This document shows positions 13,965-24,666 of a stretch of DNA of 64,000 nt, one piece after another (within the stretch, counting starts at the first letter, position 1; every line of letters starts with the position of its first letter). The notes beneath the pieces are model-generated. The model was not told the DNA's origin, searched no databases, and worked only from the letters and a program-made list of their open reading frames with translations. The translations under genes and the position numbers were made by a program. Origin of the DNA: Sympetrum striolatum (taxonomy: Eukaryota; Arthropoda; Insecta; Odonata; Libellulidae); the NCBI GenBank assembly GCA_947579665.1, contig OX388350.1, positions 3,658,001-3,722,000 of the forward strand. Direction: 5' to 3'.

Positions 13965-14043
13965 ACGGGTTAAATGTAAGATGGGACTAATCAGTCTCAA
14001 TTTCCCCCGACAATAAAGACCTTTATCTATCTATCTATCTATC
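13965..14043 (+). mobile_element. LINE-like 3' tail fragment ending in (TATC)n, copy 1
   Basis: A 79-bp non-satellite insert interrupts a family A monomer between GATGTATTTT and TATTTTTTGATC. It contains GGGACTAATCAGTCTCAA, a polyadenylation-type AATAAA at 14012-14017, and a terminal run of TATC/CTAT tetranucleotides. TATTTT on both sides could be a short target-site duplication, although the right copy overlaps the tetranucleotide run. A 5'-truncated non-LTR retrotransposon tail (CR1/RTE/Jockey-like) or a SINE tail is the best reading. The family was not identified. Confidence 0.6.
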
Positions 14044-15887
14044 TATTTTTTGATCAAAATGCAAGAAAATGACGAAAATTAAGGAAAAAAAGGGGATAAA
14101 AATTGAAATTTCGCTAAAATTCTCCATTTTCGATGTATTTTTTGATCAAAATGCAAGAAAATGACGAAAATTAAGGAAAAAAAGGGGATAATAATTGAAA
14201 TATCGCTAAAATTCTCAGTTTTCGATGCTTTTTTTGATCAAAATGCAAGAAATAGACGAAAATTAAGGAAAAAAAGGGGGTAAAAATTGAAATTTCGCTA
14301 AAATTCTCCGTTTTCCATGCTTTTTTTGATCAAAATGCAAGAAAATGACGAAAATTAAGGAAAAAAAGGGGATAAATATTGAAAATTCGCTAAAATTCTC
14401 CGTATTCGATGCTTTCCTTGATCAAAATGCAAGAAAATGACGAAAATTAAGGAAAAAAAGGGGATAAAAATTGAAATATCGCTAAAAATCTCAGTTTTCG
14501 ATGCTTTTTTTGATCAAAATGCAAGAAATGACGAAAATTAAGGAAAAAAAAGGGATAAAAATTGAAATTTCGCTAAAATTGTCAGTTTTCGATGCTTTTT
14601 TTGATCAAAATGCAAGAAAATGACGAAAATTAAGGGAAAAAAGGGGGTTAAAATTGAAATTTCGCTAAAATTCTCCACTTTGGATGCTTTTTTTGATCAA
14701 AATGCAAGAAAGTTACGAAAATTAAGGAAAAAAAGGTTAAAAAAAATTAATTTCGCTAAAATTCTCCGTTTTCGATGCTTTTTTTGATCAAAATGCAAGA
14801 AAATGACGAAAATTAAGGAAAAAAAAGGGGATAAAAATTGAAATTTCACTAAAATTCTCCGTTTTTGATGTTTTTTTTTATCAAAATGCAAGGAAATGAC
14901 GATAATTAAGGAAAAAAAGGGGATAAAAATTGAAATTTCCTTAAAATTTTCATTTTTCGATGCTTTCTTTGATCAAAATGCAAGAAAATGACGAAAATTA
15001 AGGAAAAAAAGTGGATAATAATGGAAATTTCGCTAAAATTCTCCGTTTTCGATGCTTTTTTTGATCAAAATGCATGAAAATGACGAACATTAAGGGAAAA
15101 AATGGGATAAAAATTGAAATATCGCTAAAATTCTCAGTTTTCGATGCTTTTTTTGATCAAAATGCAAGAAATAGACGAAAATTAAGGAAAAAAAGGGGGT
15201 AAAAATTGAAATTTCGCTAAATTTCTCTGTTTTCGATGCTTTTTTTGATCAAAATGCAAGAAAATGACCAAAAGTGAGGAAAAAAAGGGGGTTAAAATTG
15301 AAATTTCGCTCAAATTCACCGTTTTCGATGCATTTTTTGATCAAAATGCAAGAAAATGACGTCAATAAAGGAGAAAAAGGGGATAAAAATGGAAATTTCG
15401 CTAAAATTCTCCGTTTTCCATGCTTTTTTTGATCAAAATGCAAGAAAATGACGAAAATTAAGGAAAAAAAGGGGATAAAAATTGAAATATTCTAAAATTC
15501 TCAGTTTTTGATGCTTTTTTTGATCAAAATGCAAGAAAATGACGAAAATTAAGAATAAGAAGGGGATAAAAATTGAAATTTCGCTAAAATTCTCAGTTTT
15601 CGATGCTTTTTTTGATCAAAACGCAAGAAAATGACGAAAATTAAGGAAAAAAAGGGGATAATAATTGAAATTTCGCTTAAATTCTCCGTAACCGATGCTT
15701 TCTATGATCAAAATGCAAGAAAATGACGAAAATTAAGGAAAAAAAGGGGGTAAAAATTAAAATTTCGCTAAATTTCTCCGTTTTCGATGCTTTTTTTGAT
15801 CAAAATGCAAGAAAATGACCAAAAGAAAGGAAAAAAAGGAGGTTTAAATTGAAATTTCGCTAAAATTCTCCGTTTTCGATGTATTTT
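13965..15887 (+). repeat. Higher-order repeat module M1 (1923 bp, about 21 monomers)
   Basis: Begins with the LINE-like tail insertion and runs to the next identical insertion at 15888, exactly 1923 bp. Marker variants inside it (TTGGATGC near 14680, GACGTCAATAAAGG near 15358, GTCAGTTTTCGATG near 14580) recur in the same order in the following modules with few substitutions. The copies are therefore recent. Confidence 0.85.
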
Positions 15888-15966
15888 ACGGGTTAAATGT
15901 AAGATGGGACTAATCAGTCTCAATTTCCCCCGACAATAAAGACCTTTATCTATCTATCTATCTATC
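15888..15966 (+). mobile_element. LINE-like 3' tail fragment ending in (TATC)n, copy 2
   Basis: Same insert, site and flanks as the copy 1923 bp upstream. The identical insertion point shows it was copied as part of the satellite module and was not a new transposition. Confidence 0.6.
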
Positions 15967-18912
15967 TATTTTTTGATCAAAATGCAAGAAAATGACGAAA
16001 ATTAAGGAAAAAAAGGGGATAAAAATTGAAATTTCGCTAAAATTCTCCATTTTCGATGTATTTTTTGATCAAAATGCAAGAAAATGACGAAAATTAAGGA
16101 AAAAAAGGGGATAATAATTGAAATATCGCTAAAATTCTCAGTTTTCGATGCTTTTTTTGATCAAAATGCAAGAAATAGACGAAAATTAAGGAAAAAAAGG
16201 GGGTAAAAATTGAAAATTCGCTAAAATTCTCCGTTTTCCATGCTTTTTTTGATCAAAATGCAAGAAAATGACGAAAATTAAGGAAAAAAAGGGGATAAAT
16301 ATTGAAAATTCGCTAAAATTCTCCGTATTCGATGCTTTCCTTGATCAAAATGCAAGAAAATGACGAAAATTAAGGAAAAAAAGGGGATAAAAATTGAAAT
16401 ATCGCTAAAAATCTCAGTTTTCGATGCTTTTTTTGATCAAAATGCAAGAAATGACGAAAATTAAGGAAAAAAAAGGGATAAAAATTGAAATTTCGCTAAA
16501 ATTGTCAGTTTTCGATGCTTTTTTTGATCAAAATGCAAGAAAATGACGAAAATTAAGGGAAAAAAGGGGGTTAAAATTGAAATTTCGCTAAAATTCTCCA
16601 CTTTGGATGCTTTTTTTGATCAAAATGCAAGAAAGTTACGAAAATTAAGGAAAAAAAGGTTAAAAAAAATTAATTTCGCTAAAATTCTCCGTTTTCGATG
16701 CTTTTTTTGATCAAAATGCAAGAAAATGACGAAAATTAAGGAAAAAAAAGGGGATAAAAATTCAAATTTCACTAAAATTCTCCGTTTTTGATGTTTTTTT
16801 TTATCAAAATGCAAGGAAATGACGAAAATTAAGGAAAAAAAGGGGATAAAAATTGAAATTTCGCTAAAATTTTCATTTTTCGATGCTTTCTTTGATCAAA
16901 ATGCAAGAAAATGACGAAAATTAAGGAAAAAAAGTGGATAATAATGGAAATTTCGCTAAAATTCTCCGTTTTCGATGCTTTTTTTGATCAAAATGCATGA
17001 AAATGACGAACATTAAGGGAAAAAATGGGATAAAAATTGAAATATCGCTAAAATTCTCAGTTTTCGATGCTTTTTTTGATCAAAATGCAAGAAATAGACG
17101 AAAATTAAGGAAAAAAAGGGGGTAAAAATTGAAATTTCGCTAAATTTCTCTGTTTTCGATGCTTTTTTTGATCAAAATGCAAGAAAATGACCAAAAGTGA
17201 GGAAAAAAAGGGGGTTAAAATTGAAATTTCGCTCAAATTCTCCGTTTTCGATGCATTTTTTGATCAAAATGCAAGAAAATGACGTCAATAAAGGAGAAAA
17301 AGGGGATAAAAATGGAAATTTCGCTAAAATTCTCCGTTTTCCATGCTTTTTTTGATCAAAATGCAAGAAAATGACGAAAATTAAGGAAAAAAAGGGGATA
17401 AAAATTGAAAATTCGCTAAAATTCTCCGTATTCGATGCTTTCCTTGATCAAAATGCAAGAAAATTACGAAAATTAAGGAAAAAAAGGGGATAAAAATTGA
17501 AATATCGCTAAAAATCTCAGTTTTCGATGCTTTTTTTGATCAAAATGCAAGAAATGACGAAAATTAAGGAAAAAAAAGGGATAAAAATTGAAATTTCGCT
17601 AAAATTGTCAGTTTCCGATGCTTTTTTTGATCAAAATGCAAGAAAATGACGAAAATTAAGGGAAAAAAGGGGGTTAAAATTGAAATTTCGCTAAAATTCT
17701 CCACTTTGGATGCTTTTTTTGATCAAAATGCAAGAAAGTTACGAAAATTAAGGAAAAAAAGGTTAAAAAAAATTAATTTCGCTAAAATTCTCCGTTTTCG
17801 ATGCTTTTTTTGATCAAAATGCAAGAAAATGACGAAAATTAAGGAAAAAAAAGGGGATAAAAATTGAAATTTCACTAAAATTCTCCGTTTTTGATGTTTT
17901 TTTTATCAAAATGCAAGGAAATGACGATAATTAAGGAAAAAAAGGGGATAAAAATTGAAATTTCCTTAAAATTTTCATTTTTCGATGCTTTCTTTGATCA
18001 AAATGCAAGAAAATGACGAAAATTAAGGAAAAAAAGTGGATAATAATGGAAATTTCGCTAAAATTCTCCGTTTTCGATGCTTTTTTTGATCAAAATGCAT
18101 GAAAATGACGAACATTAAGGGAAAAAATGGGATAAAAATTGAAATATCGCTAAAATTCTCAGTTTTCGATGCTTTTTTTGATCAAAATGCAAGAAATAGA
18201 CGAAAATTAAGGAAAAAAAGGGGGTAAAAATTGAAATTTCGCTAAATTTCTCTGTTTTCGATGCTTTTTTTGATCAAAATGCAAGAAAATGACCAAAAGT
18301 GAGGAAAAAAAGGGGGTTAAAATTGAAATTTCGCTCAAATTCACCGTTTTCGATGCATTTTTTGATCAAAATGCAAGAAAATGACGTCAATAAAGGAGAA
18401 AAAGGGGATAAAAATGGAAATTTCGCTAAAATTCTCCGTTTTCCATGCTTTTTTTGATCAAAATGCAAGAAAATGACGAAAATTAAGGAAAAAAAGGGGA
18501 TAAAAATTGAAATATTCTAAAATTCTCAGTTTTTGATGCTTTTTTTGATCAAAATGCAAGAAAATGACGAAAATTAAGAATAAGAAGGGGATAAAAATTG
18601 AAATTTCGCTAAAATTCTCAGTTTTCGATGCTTTTTTTGATCAAAACGCAAGAAAATGACGAAAATTAAGGAAAAAAAGGGGATAATAATTGAAATTTCG
18701 CTTAAATTCTCCGTAACCGATGCTTTCTATGATCAAAATGCAAGAAAATGACGAAAATTAAGGAAAAAAAGGGGGTAAAAATTAAAATTTCGCTAAATTT
18801 CTCCGTTTTCGATGCTTTTTTTGATCAAAATGCAAGAAAATGACCAAAAGAAAGGAAAAAAAGGAGGTTTAAATTGAAATTTCGCTAAAATTCTCCGTTT
18901 TCGATGTATTTT
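15888..18912 (+). repeat. Higher-order repeat module M2 (3025 bp) with internal 1102-bp tandem duplication
   Basis: Same module as M1, but enlarged by a 12-monomer (1102 bp) internal tandem duplication, about 16302-17403 and 17404-18505. The LINE-like tail is absent from the duplicated portion, so the duplication does not span the module boundary. 3025 equals 1923 plus 1102, which is what in-register unequal exchange predicts. Confidence 0.82.
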
Positions 18913-18991
18913 ACGGGTTAAATGTAAGATGGGACTAATCAGTCTCAATTTCCCCCGACAATAAAGACCTTTATCTATCTATCTATCTATC
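18913..18991 (+). mobile_element. LINE-like 3' tail fragment ending in (TATC)n, copy 3
   Basis: Third copy at the same position in the host monomer, 3025 bp after copy 2. It serves as a natural tag for the higher-order repeat. The same insert is not seen elsewhere in the window. Confidence 0.6.
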
Positions 18992-21050
18992 TATTTTTTG
19001 ATCAAAATGCAAGAAAATGACGAAAATTAAGGAAAAAAAGGGGATAAAAATTGAAATTTCGCTAAAATTCTCCATTTTCGATGTATTTTTTGATCAAAAT
19101 GCAAGAAAATGACGAAAATTAAGGAAAAAAAGGGGATAATAATTGAAATATCGCTAAAATTCTCAGTTTTCGATGCTTTTTTTGATCAAAATGCAAGAAA
19201 TAGACGAAAATTAAGGAAAAAAAGGGGGTAAAAATTGAAAATTCGCTAAAATTCTCCGTTTTCCATGCTTTTTTTGATCAAAATGCAAGAAAATGACGAA
19301 AATTAAGGAAAAAAAGGGGATAAATATTGAAAATTCGCTAAAATTCTCCGTATTCGATGCTTTCCTTGATCAAAATGCAAGAAAATGACGAAAATTAAGG
19401 AAAAAAAGGGGATAAAAATTGAAATATCGCTAAAAATCTCAGTTTTCGATGCTTTTTTTGATCAAAATGCAAGAAATGACGAAAATTAAGGAAAAAAAAG
19501 GGATAAAAATTGAAATTTCGCTAAAATTGTCAGTTTTCGATGCTTTTTTTGATCAAAATGCAAGAAAATGACGAAAATTAAGGGAAAAAAGGGGGTTAAA
19601 ATTGAAATTTCGCTAAAATTCTCCACTTTGGATGCTTTTTTTGATCAAAATGCAAGAAAGTTACGAAAATTAAGGAAAAAAAGGTTAAAAAAAAATTAAT
19701 TTCGCTAAAATTCTCCGTTTTCGATGCTTTTTTTGATCAAAATGCAAGAAAATGACGAAAATTAAGGAAAAAAAAGGGGATAAAAATTGAAATTTCACTA
19801 AAATTCTCCGTTTTTGATGTTTTTTTTTATCAAAATGCAAGGAAATGACGAAAATTAAGGAAAAAAAGGGGATAAAAATTGAAATTTCGCTAAAATTTTC
19901 ATTTTTCGATGCTTTCTTTGATCAAAATGCAAGAAAATGACGAAAATTAAGGAAAAAAAGTGGATAATAATGGAAATTTCGCTAAAATTCTCCGTTTTCG
20001 ATGCTTTTTTTGATCAAAATGCATGAAAATGACGAACATTAAGGGAAAAAATGGGATAAAAATTGAAATATCGCTAAAATTCTCAGTTTTCGATGCTTTT
20101 TTTGATCAAAATGCAAGAAATAGACGAAAATTAAGGAAAAAAAGGGGGTAAAAATTGAAATTTCGCTAAATTTCTCTGTTTTCGATGCTTTTTTTGATCA
20201 AAATGCAAGAAAATGACCAAAAGTGAGGAAAAAAAGGGGGTTAAAATTGAAATTTCGCTCAAATTCTCCGTTTTCGATGCATTTTTTGATCAAAATGCAA
20301 GAAAATGACGTCAATAAAGGAGAAAAAGGGGATAAAAATGGAAATTTCGCTAAAATTCTCCGTTTTCCATGCTTTTTTTGATCAAAATGCAAGAAAATGA
20401 CGAAAATTAAGGAAAAAAAGGGGATAAAAATTGAAAATTCGCTAAAATTCTCCGTATTCGATGCTTTCCTTGATCAAAATGCAAGAAAATTACGAAAATT
20501 AAGGAAAAAAAGGGGATAAAAATTGAAATATCGCTAAAAATCTCAGTTTTCGATGCTTTTTTTGATCAAAATGCAAGAAATGACGAAAATTAAGGAAAAA
20601 AAAGGGATAAAAATTGAAATTTCGCTAAAATTGTCAGTTTCCGATGCTTTTTTTGATCAAAATGCAAGAAAATGACGAAAATTAAGGGAAAAAAGGGGGT
20701 TAAAATTGAAATTTCGCTAAAATTCTCCACTTTGGATGCTTTTTTTGATCAAAATGCAAGAAAGTTACGAAAATTAAGGAAAAAAAGGTTAAAAAAAATT
20801 AATTTCGCTAAAATTCTCCGTTTTCGATGCTTTTTTTGATCAATATGCAAGAAAATGACGAAAATTAAGGAAAAAAAAGGGGATAAAAATTGAAATTTCA
20901 CTAAAATTCTCCGTTTTTGACGTTTTTTTTTTTATCAAAATGCAAGGAAATGACGAAAATTAAGGAAAAAAAGGGGATAAAAATTGAAATTTCGCTAAAA
21001 TTTTCATTTTTCGATGCTTTCTTTGATCAAAATGCAAGAAAATGACGAAA
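18913..21050 (+). repeat. Higher-order repeat module M3 (truncated)
   Basis: Third module, starting with the third LINE-like tail. It follows M2 at a constant offset of about 3025 bp, including the GAAAATTCGC / CCGTATTCGATGC junction near 20430 that marks the start of the M2 internal duplication. Colinearity is lost near 21050, where the array switches to monomers lacking 17 bp. Confidence 0.8.
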
Positions 21051-23094
21051 ATTAAGTAAAAAAGGTTGATAAAAATTCTCAGTTTTCGATGCTTTTTTTA
21101 TCAAAATACAAGAAAATGACGAAAATTAAGGAAAAGAAGGGGATAAAAACTGAAATATCGCTAAAATTTTCAGTTTTCGATGCTTTTTTTGATCAAAATG
21201 CAAGAAAATGACGAAAATTAAGGAAAAAAAGGGGATAAAAATTTAAATTTCGCTAAAATTCTCCGTTTTCGATGCTTTTTTTGATCAAAATGCAAGAAAA
21301 TTACGAAAATTAAGGAAAAAAAGAGGGGTTAAAATTGAAATTTTGCTAAAATTCTCTGTTTTCCATACTTTTTTCGATCAAAAAGCAAGAAAATTAAGGA
21401 AAAGAAAGGGGCCAAAAATTGAATTTTCGCTAAAATTCTCCGTTTTCGATACTTTTTTTGATCAAAATGCAAGAAAATGACGAAAATTAAGGAAAAAAAG
21501 GGGGTTAAAATTGAAATTTTGCTAAAATTCTCCGTTTTCGATGCATTTTTTGATCAAAATGCAAGAAAATGACGAAAATTAAGGGAAAAAAGGGGATTAA
21601 AATTGAAATTTCGCTAAAAATCTCAGTTTTCGATGCTTTTTTTGATCAAAATGCAAGAAAATGACGAAAATTAAGGAAAAAAAGAGGGGTTAAAATTGAA
21701 ATTTTGCTAAAATTCTCTGTTTTCCATGCTTTTTTCGAATAAAAAGCAAGAAAATGACGAAAATTAAGGAAAAAAAGGGGCCAAAAATTGGAATTTAGCT
21801 AAAATTCTCCGTTTTCGATACTTTTTTTGATCAAAATGCAAGAAAATGACGAAAATTAAGGAAAAGAAGGGGGTTAAAATTGAAATTTTGCTAAAATTCT
21901 CCGTTTTCGATGCTTTTTTTGATCAAAATGCAAGAAAATGACGAAAATTAAGGAAAAAAAGGGGGTTAAAATTGAAATTTCGATAAAATTCTCCGTTTTC
22001 GATGCTTTTTTGATCAAAATGCAAGAAAATTACGAAAAATAAAGGAAAAAAAGAGGGGTTAAAATTGAAATTTTGCTAAAATCCTCCGTTTTCGATGCTT
22101 TTTTTGATCAAAATGCAAGAAAATTACGAAAATTAAGTAAGAAAAGAGGGGATAAAATTGAAATTTAGCTGAAATTCTCAGTTTTTGATGCATTTTTTGA
22201 TCAAAATGCAAGAAAATGACGAAAATTATGGAAGAAAACGGGCATAAAATTGAAATTTCGCTAAAATTCTCCGTAATCGATGCTTTTTTTGATCAAAAAG
22301 CAAGAAAATGACGAAAATTAAGGAAAAAAAGGGGCCAAAATTGAAATTTCGCTAAAATTCTCCGTTTTCGATGCTTTTTTTGATCAAAATGCAAGAAAAT
22401 TAAGGAAGGAAAGGCGATAAAAATTGATATTTCGCTAAAATTCTCCGTTATCGATGCCTTTTTAATCAAAATGCAAGAAAATGACGAAAATCAAGGAAAA
22501 AAAGGTGATAAAAATTGAAACTTCGTTAAAATTCTCCGTTTTCGATGCTTTTTTTGATCAATATGCAAGAAAATGACGAAAATTAAGGAAAAAAAAGGGG
22601 GTTAAAATTGAAATTTCGCTAAAATTCTCCGTTTTCGATGCTTTTCTTGATCAAAATCCAAGAAAATTACGAAAATTTAGGAAAAAAAGGGGGTTAAAAT
22701 TGAAATTTCGCTAAAATTCTTCTTTTTCGATCCTTTTTTTGATCATAATGCAAGAAAATTAAGGAAGGAAAGGGGATAAAAATTGAGATTTCGCTAAAAT
22801 TCTCCGTTTTCGATGCTTTTTTTGATCAAAATGCAAGAATATGACGAAAATTAAGGGAAAAAAGGCGATAAAAATTGATATTTCGCTAAAATTCTCCGTT
22901 TTCGATGTTTTCTTTTTATCAAAATGCAAGAAAATGACGAAAATTAAGGAAAAAAGGGGATAAAAATTGAAATTTCGCTAAAAGTTTCCGTTTTCGATGC
23001 TCATAGATCAAAATGAAGAGAAAATGACGAAAATTAGGTAAAAAAAAGTTGATAAAAATTCTAAGTTTCCGATGCTTTTTTTATCAAAATATCA

Positions 23095-23871
23095 AAAAAT
23101 CGAAATTTCGATTTTTTTCGTCATTTTGCCTTTAATTCCGACATTTTATCAAGATATGCTCGAAAAAAGCAATGAAAACGGATATTTTATCAAAAATCTA
23201 TTTGTTTTCTTACTATTTTCTTTTAATTCCCACATTTTATCAAGATATGATCGAAAAGAGCATCAAGAACGGATAATTTTATCGAAATTTCAATTTTTTC
23301 CTCTATTTTGCCTTATTTCCAACATTTTAACGAGATATGATCGAAAAAGCAACGAGAACGGATAATCTTAATGTAATTCCAATTTTTTCCTCGTTTTTGC
23401 CTTAATTACCGATATTTTATCGAGATATGATAGAAAAATGCAACATAAACGTATAATTGAAGAGAAATTTCACTTTTTTTCTCAATTATGCCATATTTTC
23501 GTCATTTTATTCATATATGATCGAAAAAAGCAACGAAAAAGAATAATTATAGCGCGATTTCGTATTTTATCTCTACTTTGCCATAAGAATCGTCATTTTA
23601 TCGAGATATGATGGATGAAAAGCAACGAAAACGGATAATTTTATCGAAAATTCAATTTTTTCCACATGTGAGCCTTATTTTCGACATTTTATAAAGATAT
23701 GATCTAGAAAAGCAACGAAAGCGGATATTTTTTTAGCGAAATTTCAATTTTTTTTTCTATTTTTCTTTATTTTCGACATTTTATCGAGATATGATTGAAA
23801 AAAGCTACGAAAACGGATAATTTAATCGAAATTTCAAATATTTTCCTCTTTTTTCCTTTTTTTCCGACATT
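23095..23871 (-). repeat. Family B inverted satellite (copy 2, 5' truncated)
   Basis: Matches copy 1 from its first internal ATCGAAATTTCGAT onward but lacks the leading part (CATCTCATTTTT to GGATAATTTT). The preceding DNA is a 73-bp-type A monomer ending TTTTTTTATCAAAATATC. The A-to-B join is thus at a different site from the other four cassettes. It also lacks two of the near-identical terminal monomers present in copy 1, so it is about 250 bp shorter. Confidence 0.88.
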
Positions 23872-24666
23872 GACCTCGAGGAGTCAACCTTCCAGAGTCG
23901 ACCCTTTGGAGTAGACCACCAGGAGTCAAAATCCTGGAGTCAATCTCCCGGATTCCACCTCCCGGATTCCACCTCCCGGAGTCAACCTGACGATGTCGAT
24001 CTCTGGTTATTGACTTCGGGCCATAGACCTCGGGCCTTTGACCTCAGGTAATCAACCTCGGGTCATTCACCTCGGGTCATAGACCTCGGGTCATCTACCT
24101 CGGGTCATCTACCTCGGGTCCTAGACCGTAAGTCATCCTAGAATCGACGTCCTGGAGTCGACGTCCCGGAGTCAACCACCCGGAGTAGACCTACCGGAGT
24201 CGACCTCCAGGTGTCGTTATCCCAGATTTGACCTCCCGGAGTCGACCTCCTTGAGTCCACCTCCCAGAGTCGACCTCACCAAGTCGATCTCCCAAAGTTG
24301 ACCTCCTGGAGTCGACCTCCCGGAGTCGCTATCATGGAGTTGACCTCCCGGAGTTGACCTCACGGAGTCGATCTCTGGTTATTGACTGCGGGCAATAGAC
24401 CTCGGGCCTTCGACCTCAGGTCATCCACCTCAGGTCATCGACCTCGGGTCTTCGACCTCGGGTCATCTACCTCAGGTCCTAGACCGTATTTCATCCAAGA
24501 ATCGACGTCCTGGAGTAGATGTCCCGGAGTCGACCTCCCGGAGTCGACCTCGGGTCACTGTCCTTGGGTCATTGACTTCGGGTCATCGACCTCGGGTAAT
24601 CGACCTCGGGTCATTGACCTCGGGTCATTGACCTCGGGTCATCGACCTCGGGTCATCGATCTCGAA
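23872..24666. repeat. Family C 14-bp minisatellite (copy 2)
   Basis: Same order of type 1 and type 2 domains as copy 1, starting GACCTCGAGGAGTCAACC and ending in type 2 units followed by GATCTCGAAATGC, where family A resumes. It differs from copy 1 by scattered substitutions, for example the CTCACGGAGTCG region near 24360. Confidence 0.92.

Larger units (their letters stand above)
3029..23094 (+). repeat. Long family A satellite array with nested higher-order repeats
   Basis: About 20 kb of direct family A monomers, over 200 copies at about 92 bp. Variant monomers recur in blocks, which shows higher-order structure. The variant GGGAAAAAAATTAAATTTCG recurs at 4921 and 6391 (1470 bp, 16 monomers) and a related form 2387 bp further on (26 monomers). 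Blocks at 3701 and 10771 match at 7070 bp (77 monomers). The variant with CCGTAACCGATGCTTTCTATG recurs near 3295, 7340, 9815, 10735, 13765, 15690 and 18710. From 13965 a module with a LINE-like tail recurs three times. No H elements occur in this block and no coding sequence was found. Confidence 0.93.

Noticed and set aside
15249..20392. Identical 64-codon minus-strand frames at 15249, 17172, 18274 and 20198
   Set aside because: They are copies of the higher-order repeat. The same peptide-like text appears in any satellite monomer read on this strand, so identity reflects DNA duplication and not selection on protein.
3029..23094. Centromere identity
   Set aside because: The higher-order satellite structure would fit a centromere, but no CENP-B-box-like motif was seen and satellite structure alone does not show kinetochore function. 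It could equally be pericentromeric or another heterochromatic block.
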